Shown piece after piece: positions 10,677 to 18,282 of a stretch of DNA of 64,000 nt. The translations under genes and the position numbers were made by a program. Position 1 is the first letter of the stretch. Every line of letters starts with the position of its first letter. Source of the DNA: an uncultured Pelagibacteraceae bacterium (GTDB taxonomy: Bacteria; Pseudomonadota; Alphaproteobacteria; Pelagibacterales; Pelagibacteraceae); NCBI GenBank assembly GCA_902570125.1, contig CACFXK010000001.1, positions 124,001 through 188,000 on the forward strand, in the 5' to 3' direction. The notes beneath the pieces are model-generated. The model saw only the letters and a program-made list of their open reading frames with translations. It did not search any database and was not told the DNA's origin.

Positions 10677-11246
10677 TTATTTTTTCTGTTCTTGATTTTC
10701 TTTCGGTTCTTCTATTTTTACAGGCTCTGCTTTAACTTCTTCTTTTGGAGCTTCTGCTTTAACTTCTTCTTTTGGAGCTTCTGCTTTAACTTCCTCATTT
10801 GGAGCTTCTGTTTGAGGATCAGTTGATGGCATTACGTTTTCCTCAGTAACCTCATTAATCTTAGTTTCTAAATCAATACCAATCGTCTTCTTAATTTTTT
10901 CTGCTATTCTCGCGGATTTACCAGTTCTATCTCTTAGATAGTATAATTTTGCTCTTCTTACTTTTCCTGATCTTACAACTTTTATTGTATCTACAATTGG
11001 GCTATATAATGCAAAAGTTCTTTCTACTCCCTCGCCAAAAGAAATTTTTCTAACAGTAAAAGATGAATTGATGTCTCTACTCTTTTTTGCAATACATACA
11101 CCTTCAAAATATTGAATTCTGTCTCTTTTACCTTCTGTTATCCTAACCCCAACTTTAACGATGTCTCCAGGAAAAAAATCAGGATGTTTTCTCTCAGAAA
11201 TAATCTTGTTTAAATTTGATCTGTTTATTTCTTCAATATTTTTCAT
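10677..11246 (-). CDS. rplS: 50S ribosomal protein L19 with an extended acidic/lysine repeat tail
   Basis: The L19 core (about residues 1-125) is clear: [26 protein letters not shown], then [16 protein letters not shown] and [23 protein letters not shown]. After it comes a tail of about 60 residues made of Lys, Glu, Ala and Pro, with repeats of the EVKAEAPKE type. Typical L19 ends near residue 115-125, so the tail is extra. The tail DNA is built from 27-bp repeats (10,731-10,811). These closely match those in the tail of rpsP on the other side of trmD. The order rpsP-trmD-rplS is the standard bacterial arrangement (rimM is missing from between). Confidence 0.95.
   Translation of the reverse strand: MKNIEEINRSNLNKIISERKHPDFFPGDIVKVGVRITEGKRDRIQYFEGVCIAKKSRDINSSFTVRKISFGEGVERTFALYSPIVDTIKVVRSGKVRRAKLYYLRDRTGKSARIAEKIKKTIGIDLETKINEVTEENVMPSTDPQTEAPNEEVKAEAPKEEVKAEAPKEEVKAEPVKIEEPKENQEQKK
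10731..10811 (-). repeat. Three 27-bp tandem repeats in the rplS tail
   Basis: Units at 10,731-10,757 and 10,758-10,784 are identical. The third, at 10,785-10,811, differs at a few bases. Each encodes nine residues of Lys/Glu/Ala/Pro type and keeps the reading frame. Aligned to the units in rpsP, 24 of 27 bases match. Confidence 0.95.
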
Positions 11247-11247
11247 T

Positions 11248-11931
11248 TTAATTTTTCTTATATTTTTGCCACAAGTCTGGTCTTCGGTCGCGTGTTATAG
11301 CCTCAGATTGGGATAAACGCCAGTCTTTAATTTTGGCGTGATCACCTGAAATTAGGACATTTGGGACCTTTTTTTCCTCCCAAACTTGAGGTTTTGTGAA
11401 TTGTGGATATTCAAGAAGGCCATTCTCAAAACTCTCATCTCTTGAGGAATTAATATTACCTAGAATTCCTGGAATAAATCTTAAAATAGAGTCTGTTACA
11501 ACAAATGCAGCAACCTCACCCCCTGACAATATAAAGTCACCAATGCTAATCTCTTCAATATCTCTACTTTCTAGTATTCTCTCATCTACTCCTTCGAAGT
11601 GTCCACAAATTAAATTAATTGTTTTTTCACTCGAAAACTCTCTTGCAAGTTTAGAATTAAAAACTTTTCCTCTTGGACTTAAATAAAGGGTCTTTTCTTT
11701 AGCCTTGATATTTGCATCTAATGAATTTGCTAAAACATCTGCTTTCATAATCATTCCATTTCCTCCACCATAAGGAGTGTCGTCAACAGTTTTATGTTTA
11801 TCTAAAGCATAATCTCTTATGTTTACTGTTTCTAAATCCCATTCTTTTCCTTTCGACTTTCCAAAAAGGCCCTTACTCAAATAACCAGGAAAATATTCAG
11901 GATACAACGTAAATACTCTAGACAAAAACAT
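11248..11931 (-). CDS. trmD: tRNA (guanine-N1)-methyltransferase TrmD
   Basis: SAM-dependent methyltransferase that makes m1G37 next to the anticodon and prevents frameshifting. I take the ATG at 11,929-11,931, giving 227 aa, close to the family norm. The first residues ([16 protein letters not shown]) match the conserved N-terminus. Upstream the frame stays open through the rpsP repeat tail, but that is basic low-complexity sequence read out of frame. Seen: [23 protein letters not shown], the knot motif [13 protein letters not shown], and [12 protein letters not shown]. It lies between rpsP (4-base gap) and rplS (1-base gap). Confidence 0.95.
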   Translation of the reverse strand: MFLSRVFTLYPEYFPGYLSKGLFGKSKGKEWDLETVNIRDYALDKHKTVDDTPYGGGNGMIMKADVLANSLDANIKAKEKTLYLSPRGKVFNSKLAREFSSEKTINLICGHFEGVDERILESRDIEEISIGDFILSGGEVAAFVVTDSILRFIPGILGNINSSRDESFENGLLEYPQFTKPQVWEEKKVPNVLISGDHAKIKDWRLSQSEAITRDRRPDLWQKYKKN

Positions 11932-11935
11932 TATT

Positions 11936-12364
11936 CTATTTAGCTTCTTCCTTTGGAGCTTCTGTTTTAGCTTCTTCCTTTGGAGCTTCTGTTTTAGCTT
12001 CTTCTTTTGGTGCTTCTGTTTTAGGAGCATCTGCTTTAGCTGCTCCACCCTCATCAGTTTTCTTTCTATCTTTTTTTGGAATTGCTTTTTGAGGATTATT
12101 ACCTTTTGCTGGCATAGGCATAATCTCATTTTCTCCTAATAATCTTGCAACTCTAGTTGTTGGTTGTGCCCCTTGACCCAGCCAATACTTAACTCTCTCA
12201 ACATCTAATCCCATTCTTTCTTTTTTTTCTCTTGGAATTAGAGGATTAAAAAAACCTAGTTTTTCTATAAACCTTCCATCTCTTGGAAATCTGCTATCAG
12301 CAACCACTATCTTATATACTGGTCTCTTCTTAGTTCCTCCCATTGATAAACGCATCTTCAACAT
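11936..12364 (-). CDS. rpsP: 30S ribosomal protein S16 with a repeat-bearing C-terminal extension
   Basis: The S16 core occupies about residues 1-85: [41 protein letters not shown], of which the first half is the RNA-binding signature, then [13 protein letters not shown] further 55 or so residues follow, ending in repeats of the TEAPKEEAK type; typical S16 is 80-90 aa. The tail resembles that of L19 in composition and in DNA. It is the second gene of the ffh-rpsP-trmD-rplS run. Function of the tail is unknown; charged flexible tails on ribosomal proteins occur in other alphaproteobacteria. Confidence 0.95.
   Translation of the reverse strand: MLKMRLSMGGTKKRPVYKIVVADSRFPRDGRFIEKLGFFNPLIPREKKERMGLDVERVKYWLGQGAQPTTRVARLLGENEIMPMPAKGNNPQKAIPKKDRKKTDEGGAAKADAPKTEAPKEEAKTEAPKEEAKTEAPKEEAK
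11942..12022 (-). repeat. Three 27-bp tandem repeats in the rpsP tail
   Basis: Units at 11,942-11,968 and 11,969-11,995 are identical. The unit at 11,996-12,022 has two changes. They encode nine-residue Thr/Glu/Ala/Pro/Lys units. The same unit, with 3 of 27 bases changed, makes up the tail of rplS about 1.1 kb away. Confidence 0.95.
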
Positions 12365-12376
12365 TTGTTCTCCTAT

Positions 12377-13735
12377 TTATTTTAATTGATTAAAAAGTTC
12401 TGGTGGTATGCCTTTATCCATCATCCCTTTTGTATTTCCTTTAGACATTTTTTTCATCATTTCTGACATCATCTTAAATTGCTTAAGCAATTTATTGATA
12501 GTGGCTACGTCTGTTCCTGAGCCATTAGCAATTCTTTTTTTTCTAGAACCATCTATAATCTTAGGGTTTTCACGCTCTTTTTTGGTCATAGATAATATAA
12601 CCGCCTCGTTTTGAGTAATTATTTTTTCATCCACTCCAGCTTGATCCATTTGAGATTTAACTTTTGAAACACCAGGCAAAAAAGACATTATACCTTCAAT
12701 ACCACCCATTTTTTTCATTTGTCTTAGCTGCGTAAGATAATCCTCTAACGAGAACTGACCTTTTTTTAATTTTTCCTCTGTTTTTTTTAATTTTTCTTCA
12801 TCTAGATCTTCTGCAGCCTTTTCAACAAGGGAAACAATATCTCCCATACCTAAAATTCTATTGGCAATTCTGTCTGGGTGAAAAACTTCAAAATTTTCTA
12901 TTTTTTCACCAACTCCTAAAAATTTAATTGGAACATCTGCAACATATTTCATACTTAATGCTGCTCCACCTCTTCCATCACCATCTGATCTTGTAAGAAT
13001 AATACCTGTCAGATTAACAGTACTTTTAAATTCTTTAGCAACATTAGCTGCTACTTGGCCAGTCAAAGAATCTGCGACAAGAATTGTTTCTGACGGATTT
13101 ATAATACTTTCAATTTGTTTAATCTCACTCATCATTTGTAAATCAATCTGAGTTCTTCCGGCTGTGTCAAATAGAATTACATCTGCTCCATTAAGATTAG
13201 CAGCACTAATCGCTCTTCTACAAATATCTGCAGGAAGTTGATCTTTGATGACTGGAAGCGTTATTATATTATTTTGCTCACCCAAAAGTCTTAGTTGCTC
13301 TTGTGCAGCAGGTCTGTAAACGTCTAGACTAGCCATCATAACTTTTTTCTTTTTGTTAGCCTCTAAAAATCTTGCTAACTTAGCTGTAGTTGTAGTTTTT
13401 CCAGAACCCTGTAACCCAACTAACATCACTGGAACAGGAGGTACTGCATTTAATTCAATATCAGAATTTTTATCCCCTAAGAAAGAAATTAACTCATCGT
13501 TAACAACTTTAACTACCATCTGTCCTGGTGAAGTAGATCTAACGATCTCTTGACCAAGAGCTTTGGGTTTCACTCTATTTATAAATTCTTTTACAACTTC
13601 TAAAGATACATCCGCTTCTAAAAGAGCAAGCCTAATCTCTCTTAAACCCTCATCTACTTGCTTTTCATCAAGCGAAGGCGCCTTTTTTAAAGAAGAAAAT
13701 ATTTCTTCAAATTTATTTGTTAAATTTTCAAACAT
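12377..13735 (-). CDS. ffh: Signal recognition particle protein Ffh
   Basis: SRP GTPase that binds signal peptides of nascent membrane proteins and docks with FtsY, which is also encoded in this window. Seen: N domain (1-85), G1 GLQGSGKTTTTAKLARFL, DVYRPAAQEQL, DTAGRTQID, TRSDGDGRGGAAL, and a methionine-rich M domain with MKKMGGIEGIMSFLPG. I start at the ATG at 13,733-13,735 (452 aa), where MFENLTNKFEEIF matches the family. An in-frame ATG eight codons upstream falls inside the structured leader. The leader RNA element lies 16 bases upstream of this start. Confidence 0.97.
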   Translation of the reverse strand: MFENLTNKFEEIFSSLKKAPSLDEKQVDEGLREIRLALLEADVSLEVVKEFINRVKPKALGQEIVRSTSPGQMVVKVVNDELISFLGDKNSDIELNAVPPVPVMLVGLQGSGKTTTTAKLARFLEANKKKKVMMASLDVYRPAAQEQLRLLGEQNNIITLPVIKDQLPADICRRAISAANLNGADVILFDTAGRTQIDLQMMSEIKQIESIINPSETILVADSLTGQVAANVAKEFKSTVNLTGIILTRSDGDGRGGAALSMKYVADVPIKFLGVGEKIENFEVFHPDRIANRILGMGDIVSLVEKAAEDLDEEKLKKTEEKLKKGQFSLEDYLTQLRQMKKMGGIEGIMSFLPGVSKVKSQMDQAGVDEKIITQNEAVILSMTKKERENPKIIDGSRKKRIANGSGTDVATINKLLKQFKMMSEMMKKMSKGNTKGMMDKGIPPELFNQLK

Positions 13736-13751
13736 AATCACATCCAGCAAG

Positions 13752-13844
13752 TATCGCACCAGTGGGCGAACTCTCGCTGACTGGTGTCGATCTCTTTGTT
13801 ATCAAAGACACCGCAAATTGCTGTATTTTGCGGAAACGGCGATA
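13752..13844 (-). ncRNA. Structured RNA element in the ffh leader (four-way-junction fold)
   Basis: The spacer between ffh and dapF folds strongly. A closing stem pairs 13,752-13,757 with 13,839-13,844. Inside it are three hairpins: 13,758-13,763 with 13,780-13,785 (continued by an inner stem around a short loop), 13,793-13,798 with 13,803-13,808, and 13,811-13,817 with 13,827-13,833 (7 bp, GC-rich for this genome). Ending 16 bases before the ffh start, it most likely acts as a leader of ffh. I recall a published structured RNA upstream of ffh in Pelagibacter but cannot verify it here. It shows no GGAA-tetraloop SRP-RNA core, so it is not an obvious 4.5S RNA. Strand is inferred from ffh. Confidence 0.7.
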
Positions 13845-13847
13845 AAC

Positions 13848-13853
13848 TATAAT
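13848..13853 (+). promoter_or_regulatory. Candidate -10 box for dapF-ftsY
   Basis: A perfect TATAAT lies 43 bases before the dapF start, directly beside the ffh leader element. No convincing -35 box is seen at 16-18 bases upstream, so this is tentative. Confidence 0.4.
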
Positions 13854-13895
13854 AGAGGTTCAAAATGTCAATAAATAAGTTAAATACTGAAGTAT

Positions 13896-14720
13896 ATGGA
13901 ATTTAAAGCTTTTAAAATGGATGGTCTTGGAAATGATTTTGTAATTATTGATAATAGGTCAAATAATGTCGAATTAAACAAGGATCAAATTATTAAAATT
14001 TGTGATCGAAACTTTATTGGTTGTGATCAACTAATCTTTATTAACAACAGTGATAATGCTGATGCTGATCTAGAATTTTATAACTCTGATGGATCAGGAT
14101 CTGACGCCTGTGGAAACGGTACAAGATGTGTGGCCTTCTTATTATCAAAAGAAAAAAATACAAAAAATATAAACGTTCAAGTAGCATCAAAACAGTTAAA
14201 TTCAAAGTTACTTGATGATGGTCAAGTTGAAACAATAATTGGTGTACCAAAAACTAATTGGAAAGAAATTCCTTTATCTAAAAAACTCGATACTAAAAAT
14301 TTAGGAATAATTATAGAAGATAACAATAACCAAGAAGTGAGTGGCGGTATAGCTATTAACGTAGGTAATCCTCATACTATTTTTTTTGTTGATAATGTAG
14401 AAAATTTCAATTTAGAAAAAATTGGAACTGAGATCGAAAATCATGAACTGTTTCCTGAAAAATGTAATTTCACTCTTGCTCAAAAATTAAATCAAAATCA
14501 TTATAAAATTAAAGTTTGGGAAAGAGGTGCAGGTTTAACGAAAGCATGTGGAACTGCTGCATGTGCAACGGCAGTGGCTGCAAATTTAGAAAAATTAGAA
14601 AATTCTAGAACTGAAATTGAATTCAGTTTAGGAAAATTAATAATCTCTATTGATGAAAGTCAACAAATTCATATGAAAGGACCTGTATCTAGTATCAGAG
14701 AAATTGATATAAATATCTAA
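13896..14720 (+). CDS. dapF: Diaminopimelate epimerase
   Basis: Cofactor-independent racemase that converts LL- to meso-diaminopimelate for lysine and peptidoglycan. Both catalytic cysteines are visible: in SDACGNGTRCVAF (about residue 73) and in KACGTAACAT (about residue 219). The N-terminal FKMDGLGNDFVIID motif confirms the start. Length 274 aa is normal. The stop codon TAA overlaps the ATG of ftsY by one base (TAATG), so the two are translationally coupled. Divergently placed from ffh. Confidence 0.97.
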   Translation: MEFKAFKMDGLGNDFVIIDNRSNNVELNKDQIIKICDRNFIGCDQLIFINNSDNADADLEFYNSDGSGSDACGNGTRCVAFLLSKEKNTKNINVQVASKQLNSKLLDDGQVETIIGVPKTNWKEIPLSKKLDTKNLGIIIEDNNNQEVSGGIAINVGNPHTIFFVDNVENFNLEKIGTEIENHELFPEKCNFTLAQKLNQNHYKIKVWERGAGLTKACGTAACATAVAANLEKLENSRTEIEFSLGKLIISIDESQQIHMKGPVSSIREIDINI

Positions 14721-15637
14721 TGGGTATTTTCGAAAAGTTTAAATTAGGTTTTAAAAAAAGTGCTGATAGTATTTCTTCAGGACTTAGAGAAATAATATTA
14801 AAAAAAGAAATTGATGATGAAACATTAAACAAAATAGAGGAATTTTTGATTAGTTCTGATGTAGGTATTGACGCTTCAGCTGAAATAAAAAATATTATCT
14901 CTCAAAAAAAAATTGATCCTAAGAAAAATGCGGTTGAGGAAATAAATGCTATTTTAAAAGAATATATTTTAGAGTTAATGGTACCCTTAGAAAGAAAAGA
15001 TTTTTTTGAAAATAAAGAAAATTTAAACGTAACATTAATTTCTGGTGTAAATGGGGTAGGTAAGACGACCACTATCGGTAAAATTGGTAAAATATTTAAA
15101 GATAACGGCTCAGAAGTAATATTTTCTGCTTGCGATACCTTTAGGGCAGCAGCAATAGAACAATTAGAGTCTTGGTCTGATAAGATTGGAGCGACAATTA
15201 TCAAATCAAATCCAGGATCTGACCCTGCTTCAGTAGCTTACAAGGCGATAGAACATGCAAAAAACAACAATATTAGACGGGTACTAATTGATACCGCTGG
15301 CAGATTGCAAAATAAGAAAAATTTAATGGATGAATTCAAAAAAATTGCAAATGTTATAAAAAAAACAGATGAAAGTGCACCTCATGATGTTGTTTTAGTT
15401 CTAGATGCAACTTCCGGGCAAAATATAATAAATCAACTTGAAGAATTTGATAAAATTATAAAAATTACTGGTTTAATTATGACAAAACTTGATGGGACAG
15501 CAAAAGGAGGAGTACTAATTGCAATTTCAAAAAAATATAAGGTTCCAATTTTAGGCCTTGGACTTGGAGAAAAAGAAGACGATTTACAAATTTTCAATGC
15601 TGAACAATTTGCAGATGCATTTACTCAATTTAATTAA
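14720..15637 (+). CDS. ftsY: SRP receptor FtsY
   Basis: GTPase that receives the Ffh-ribosome complex at the membrane. Seen: N domain (about 1-95), G1 GVNGVGKTTTIGKIGKIF, DTFRAAAIEQLESW, DTAGRLQNKKNLM, TKLDGTAKGGVL and the closing GLGEKEDDLQIFNAEQFADAF. At 305 aa it is a nearly bare NG domain; the long acidic A domain of E. coli FtsY is absent, and only a short basic amphipathic N-terminus (KFKLGFKKSADSISSGL) is left for membrane contact. It sits close to ffh, its partner. The 3' end overlaps the convergent hypothetical gene by 8 bases. Confidence 0.97.
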   Translation: MGIFEKFKLGFKKSADSISSGLREIILKKEIDDETLNKIEEFLISSDVGIDASAEIKNIISQKKIDPKKNAVEEINAILKEYILELMVPLERKDFFENKENLNVTLISGVNGVGKTTTIGKIGKIFKDNGSEVIFSACDTFRAAAIEQLESWSDKIGATIIKSNPGSDPASVAYKAIEHAKNNNIRRVLIDTAGRLQNKKNLMDEFKKIANVIKKTDESAPHDVVLVLDATSGQNIINQLEEFDKIIKITGLIMTKLDGTAKGGVLIAISKKYKVPILGLGLGEKEDDLQIFNAEQFADAFTQFN

Positions 15638-16190
15638 TTAGATTTTTAGAAATTAAAGGTTTTTCAATAGAACATTCAAAATTATTCTTGTTTGTTTCAT
15701 ATCCACAAACTTTTGCATAACTTGAAATAATGAAATTTAGTTTCCCGTCATTCTCGAAATTTTTTAATTTTTTAGACTGAATATTATATTCTAGATTTTC
15801 ATGAAAATTTTTTTTACCACTTACTAAAATTAAAGTATTATTATCTTTCATTAAATAATATGCAAAGTCCTCAGGAAAAACTGGATAGGTATAATTTTTT
15901 ACAAGTTTTTTAACTTTTTTAGGAAACCATTCATATGTTAGTAAAGGGAAATCCTCTTTTGAATTATGATTATAAATATATAGATCTTGTGGATAATCAT
16001 TAATATAGTTTGCATCTTCTCCTCTAGCTAAAATGGCTTTGTCTCTTGTTTTGAAATATAATGTAAATTGACTATTATATGATTTCATTTTACCAACATA
16101 AAAATATTTATTCCTAGTTTCGTTGCTAATTTCAGCGTAAGAAAAATTCGAAAAAAAAATTACAATTAATATAGATAAAATTCTTGCCAT
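15630..16190 (-). CDS. Exported hypothetical protein
   Basis: A 186-aa protein with an N-terminal signal peptide (MARILSILIVIFFSNFSYA, cleavage near residue 19), so probably periplasmic. The rest is mixed charged and aromatic sequence with no motif I recognise; two cysteines near the C-terminus (in KVCGYET and FECSIE) might form a disulfide. It overlaps the end of ftsY on the opposite strand and lies about 50 bases downstream of the alpha/beta hydrolase gene on the same strand. Function unknown. Confidence 0.7.
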   Translation of the reverse strand: MARILSILIVIFFSNFSYAEISNETRNKYFYVGKMKSYNSQFTLYFKTRDKAILARGEDANYINDYPQDLYIYNHNSKEDFPLLTYEWFPKKVKKLVKNYTYPVFPEDFAYYLMKDNNTLILVSGKKNFHENLEYNIQSKKLKNFENDGKLNFIISSYAKVCGYETNKNNFECSIEKPLISKNLIN

Positions 16191-16239
16191 ATATGACTTT
16201 AAAAATATAAAGTTGCTTAATATTTGTTTGAATTGTGTC

Positions 16240-17049
16240 TTAATTTAATTCTGTAATAAATAACTCAATTGAGTTTATGAGATTTTTGTTAAAATCCATC
16301 ATATGATCATCATTTTCAACAAAAAAACTTGATTTTTTTCCATTAAATTTATCATAAATTTCTTTTCCCATTTTAAATGGTACAATTTTATCTTTCATAC
16401 CATGCATTACCAGAATTGGAGATGTATTTTTATTCAATTTGCTAATCGAATTGTATTTATCTTTTAACAAATATTTAACTGGCAAATATGGATAATAACT
16501 TTTTGCTAGTGTTTCCATAGATGTGAACGGTGACTCTAATATCACACCACTAAAAGAATAATCTTGTGCTAGATTTAATGCAATTGCTGTACCCAACGAC
16601 TCCCCGTACAAGATTATATTTTTATCTTCAATTTTCTTGGAATTTAGCCATTTCTTTGCTGCCAAAGCATCTTCATAAAGGCCTATTTCTGAGGGTTTTC
16701 CATCATTTCCACTAAATCCTCTATAAGCGAATATCAAATAGTTAACATTCATTTTTGAGAATTCATTTAACTTATAAATACGATTATCAAGTTTGCCAGC
16801 ATTGCCATGAAAAAGTAATATAGTCTTATAATTTTCGTTCTTTTGAAAGTGCCATCCAACCAAACTACTTTCAGAGTTAATAAATACCTTTTCTATTTTG
16901 TGATTCAAAGGTCCTTCTTCTAAATAATTATTTTCTCCTGGATGGTACAGAAGATTTCTTTGATAAAAAAAAATAAAAATGCAAATAAATATATAAATTA
17001 TTAATATTAATAATAATATATTTGTTAGTGTCATCTTTTTATTAATCAT
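16240..17049 (-). CDS. Membrane-anchored alpha/beta hydrolase (Bem46/ABHD13-like)
   Basis: A 269-aa protein with one N-terminal membrane segment (about residues 8-28), then an alpha/beta hydrolase fold. Seen: the oxyanion-side motif LLFHGNAGKLDNR, the nucleophile elbow GESLGTA (Ser near residue 151), the acid in VMHGMKDKIVPF and the catalytic His in NDDHMMDF. The arrangement matches the YfhR/Bem46/ABHD13 group, whose substrates are mostly undefined. The start overlaps the 3' end of the MFS gene by 8 bases, so the two form an operon. Confidence 0.85.
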   Translation of the reverse strand: MINKKMTLTNILLLILIIYIFICIFIFFYQRNLLYHPGENNYLEEGPLNHKIEKVFINSESSLVGWHFQKNENYKTILLFHGNAGKLDNRIYKLNEFSKMNVNYLIFAYRGFSGNDGKPSEIGLYEDALAAKKWLNSKKIEDKNIILYGESLGTAIALNLAQDYSFSGVILESPFTSMETLAKSYYPYLPVKYLLKDKYNSISKLNKNTSPILVMHGMKDKIVPFKMGKEIYDKFNGKKSSFFVENDDHMMDFNKNLINSIELFITELN

Positions 17050-18253
17050 TATTTCTATTTAGATAAATGAAAAAAATATAACTTAATATACAAAGAATTA
17101 AAAAAATTGAAAAAGAAATTCTATAACTACTTACAATATCAAATCCTTTAGAATTAAATAAGTCTATAAATAATCCAATACCCCATTGCATAAAGAATGT
17201 TCCTGAATGAATGAATACATTATATGAAGTAAGTGACTTGCCCGCTAAATTTTGTGAAAAGTTTAAAGCTATAGCTGGTTGAGTTAGAGAAATTACAATT
17301 GAAGTCATAATGTATATTGCAAATAAAAAAGCTCCAGCTTTAGGACCAAAAAAGATTATTAGAAAAAAAATAAAGTAACTTATTGGGAGTCCAAATTTAA
17401 TTAGTTTAACACTACTTATTCCATAATCAGAGAGTTTGGGGAGAATATATCCCCATAAAAAGTATGATGCTAACATAGTTACATTGATCCAAAACAAGCC
17501 TGTAGCACTTTGAAATGGAGAATAACCTGTAATATTTAGCATCCAAGGACCGGCCCAAAGCGTTTGGATTGCCTGTATACCACCATAATTAATAAATGCT
17601 AATGGTACCATACTGATAAAAAACTTATTCTTCCAAATTTGTGCTAAACCTTTTTTTTCTTGATCAACAGTGAAGTTTTCTTTCTGTTCCCAATTAGGAG
17701 TGAATAAGAAAATTAAAATAATACTTATTAAAATAAGTATAGCTATTAAAATGAAAATCCATCTCCATCCTATGTATGGTAATAAAATCTGTACAGGTAA
17801 AGTAGATGATACAAAACCTATATTTGCTACCATTAACATCCATGAATTAGCGCGCTGTTGATATTTTTCAGCAAACCAAACTCTGTATCCTGTTAGAGGT
17901 CCCATCATACAAGCACTCACTCCGATCCCAATAAATATTCTTGAAATAAGCAACCCAGAAAAACTTTTTGCTAATGCAAATGATACGGTTCCTACCAATG
18001 CAATTATTAAAAAATACCCAACAACCTTTTTTGGTCCAAATTTATCAAGTAGTAGTCCTATTGGGACTTGCATAATTGAAAAGCCAATAAAATAGCCTCC
18101 TGCTAACAGTCCTAAATTTCCTGCTGTTAAATCGAATTCATATGTCAGGACTGGTGTTAATGTTGCAGTAATAGATCTAACAAGATTTGATAATAAAAAA
18201 CCAAAGGCAAAAATACAAAATATGATAATGCTTTTATTTACTTTAGTAATCAT
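17042..18253 (-). CDS. Major facilitator superfamily transporter
   Basis: A 403-aa integral membrane protein with about 12 hydrophobic helices and the MFS loop signature between helices 2 and 3 (GLLLDKFGPKKVVG). Charged residues are otherwise few in the membrane. I cannot assign a substrate: neighbours are an alpha/beta hydrolase downstream and, divergently, a gamma-glutamyltransferase-like gene only 29 bases away, so both directions share a very small promoter region. Confidence is high for the family, low for substrate. Confidence 0.88.
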   Translation of the reverse strand: MITKVNKSIIIFCIFAFGFLLSNLVRSITATLTPVLTYEFDLTAGNLGLLAGGYFIGFSIMQVPIGLLLDKFGPKKVVGYFLIIALVGTVSFALAKSFSGLLISRIFIGIGVSACMMGPLTGYRVWFAEKYQQRANSWMLMVANIGFVSSTLPVQILLPYIGWRWIFILIAILILISIILIFLFTPNWEQKENFTVDQEKKGLAQIWKNKFFISMVPLAFINYGGIQAIQTLWAGPWMLNITGYSPFQSATGLFWINVTMLASYFLWGYILPKLSDYGISSVKLIKFGLPISYFIFFLIIFFGPKAGAFLFAIYIMTSIVISLTQPAIALNFSQNLAGKSLTSYNVFIHSGTFFMQWGIGLFIDLFNSKGFDIVSSYRISFSIFLILCILSYIFFIYLNRNND

Positions 18254-18282
18254 TTATAAATTTTTGAGATTTAATCTGTACT

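Noticed and set aside
11932-12129. Upstream in-frame extension of trmD through the rpsP repeat region
   Set aside because: The added 66 residues are low-complexity Lys/Gln/Leu read out of frame from the rpsP repeats. The conserved TrmD N-terminus begins at 11,931.
13736-13759. Eight-codon N-terminal extension of ffh
   Set aside because: It falls within the folded leader, and the Ffh N domain starts at MFENLTNKF.
13752-13844. Possibility that the ffh leader element is the 4.5S SRP RNA
   Set aside because: The conserved SRP domain IV (GGAA tetraloop with AGCAG internal loop) is not present on either strand.
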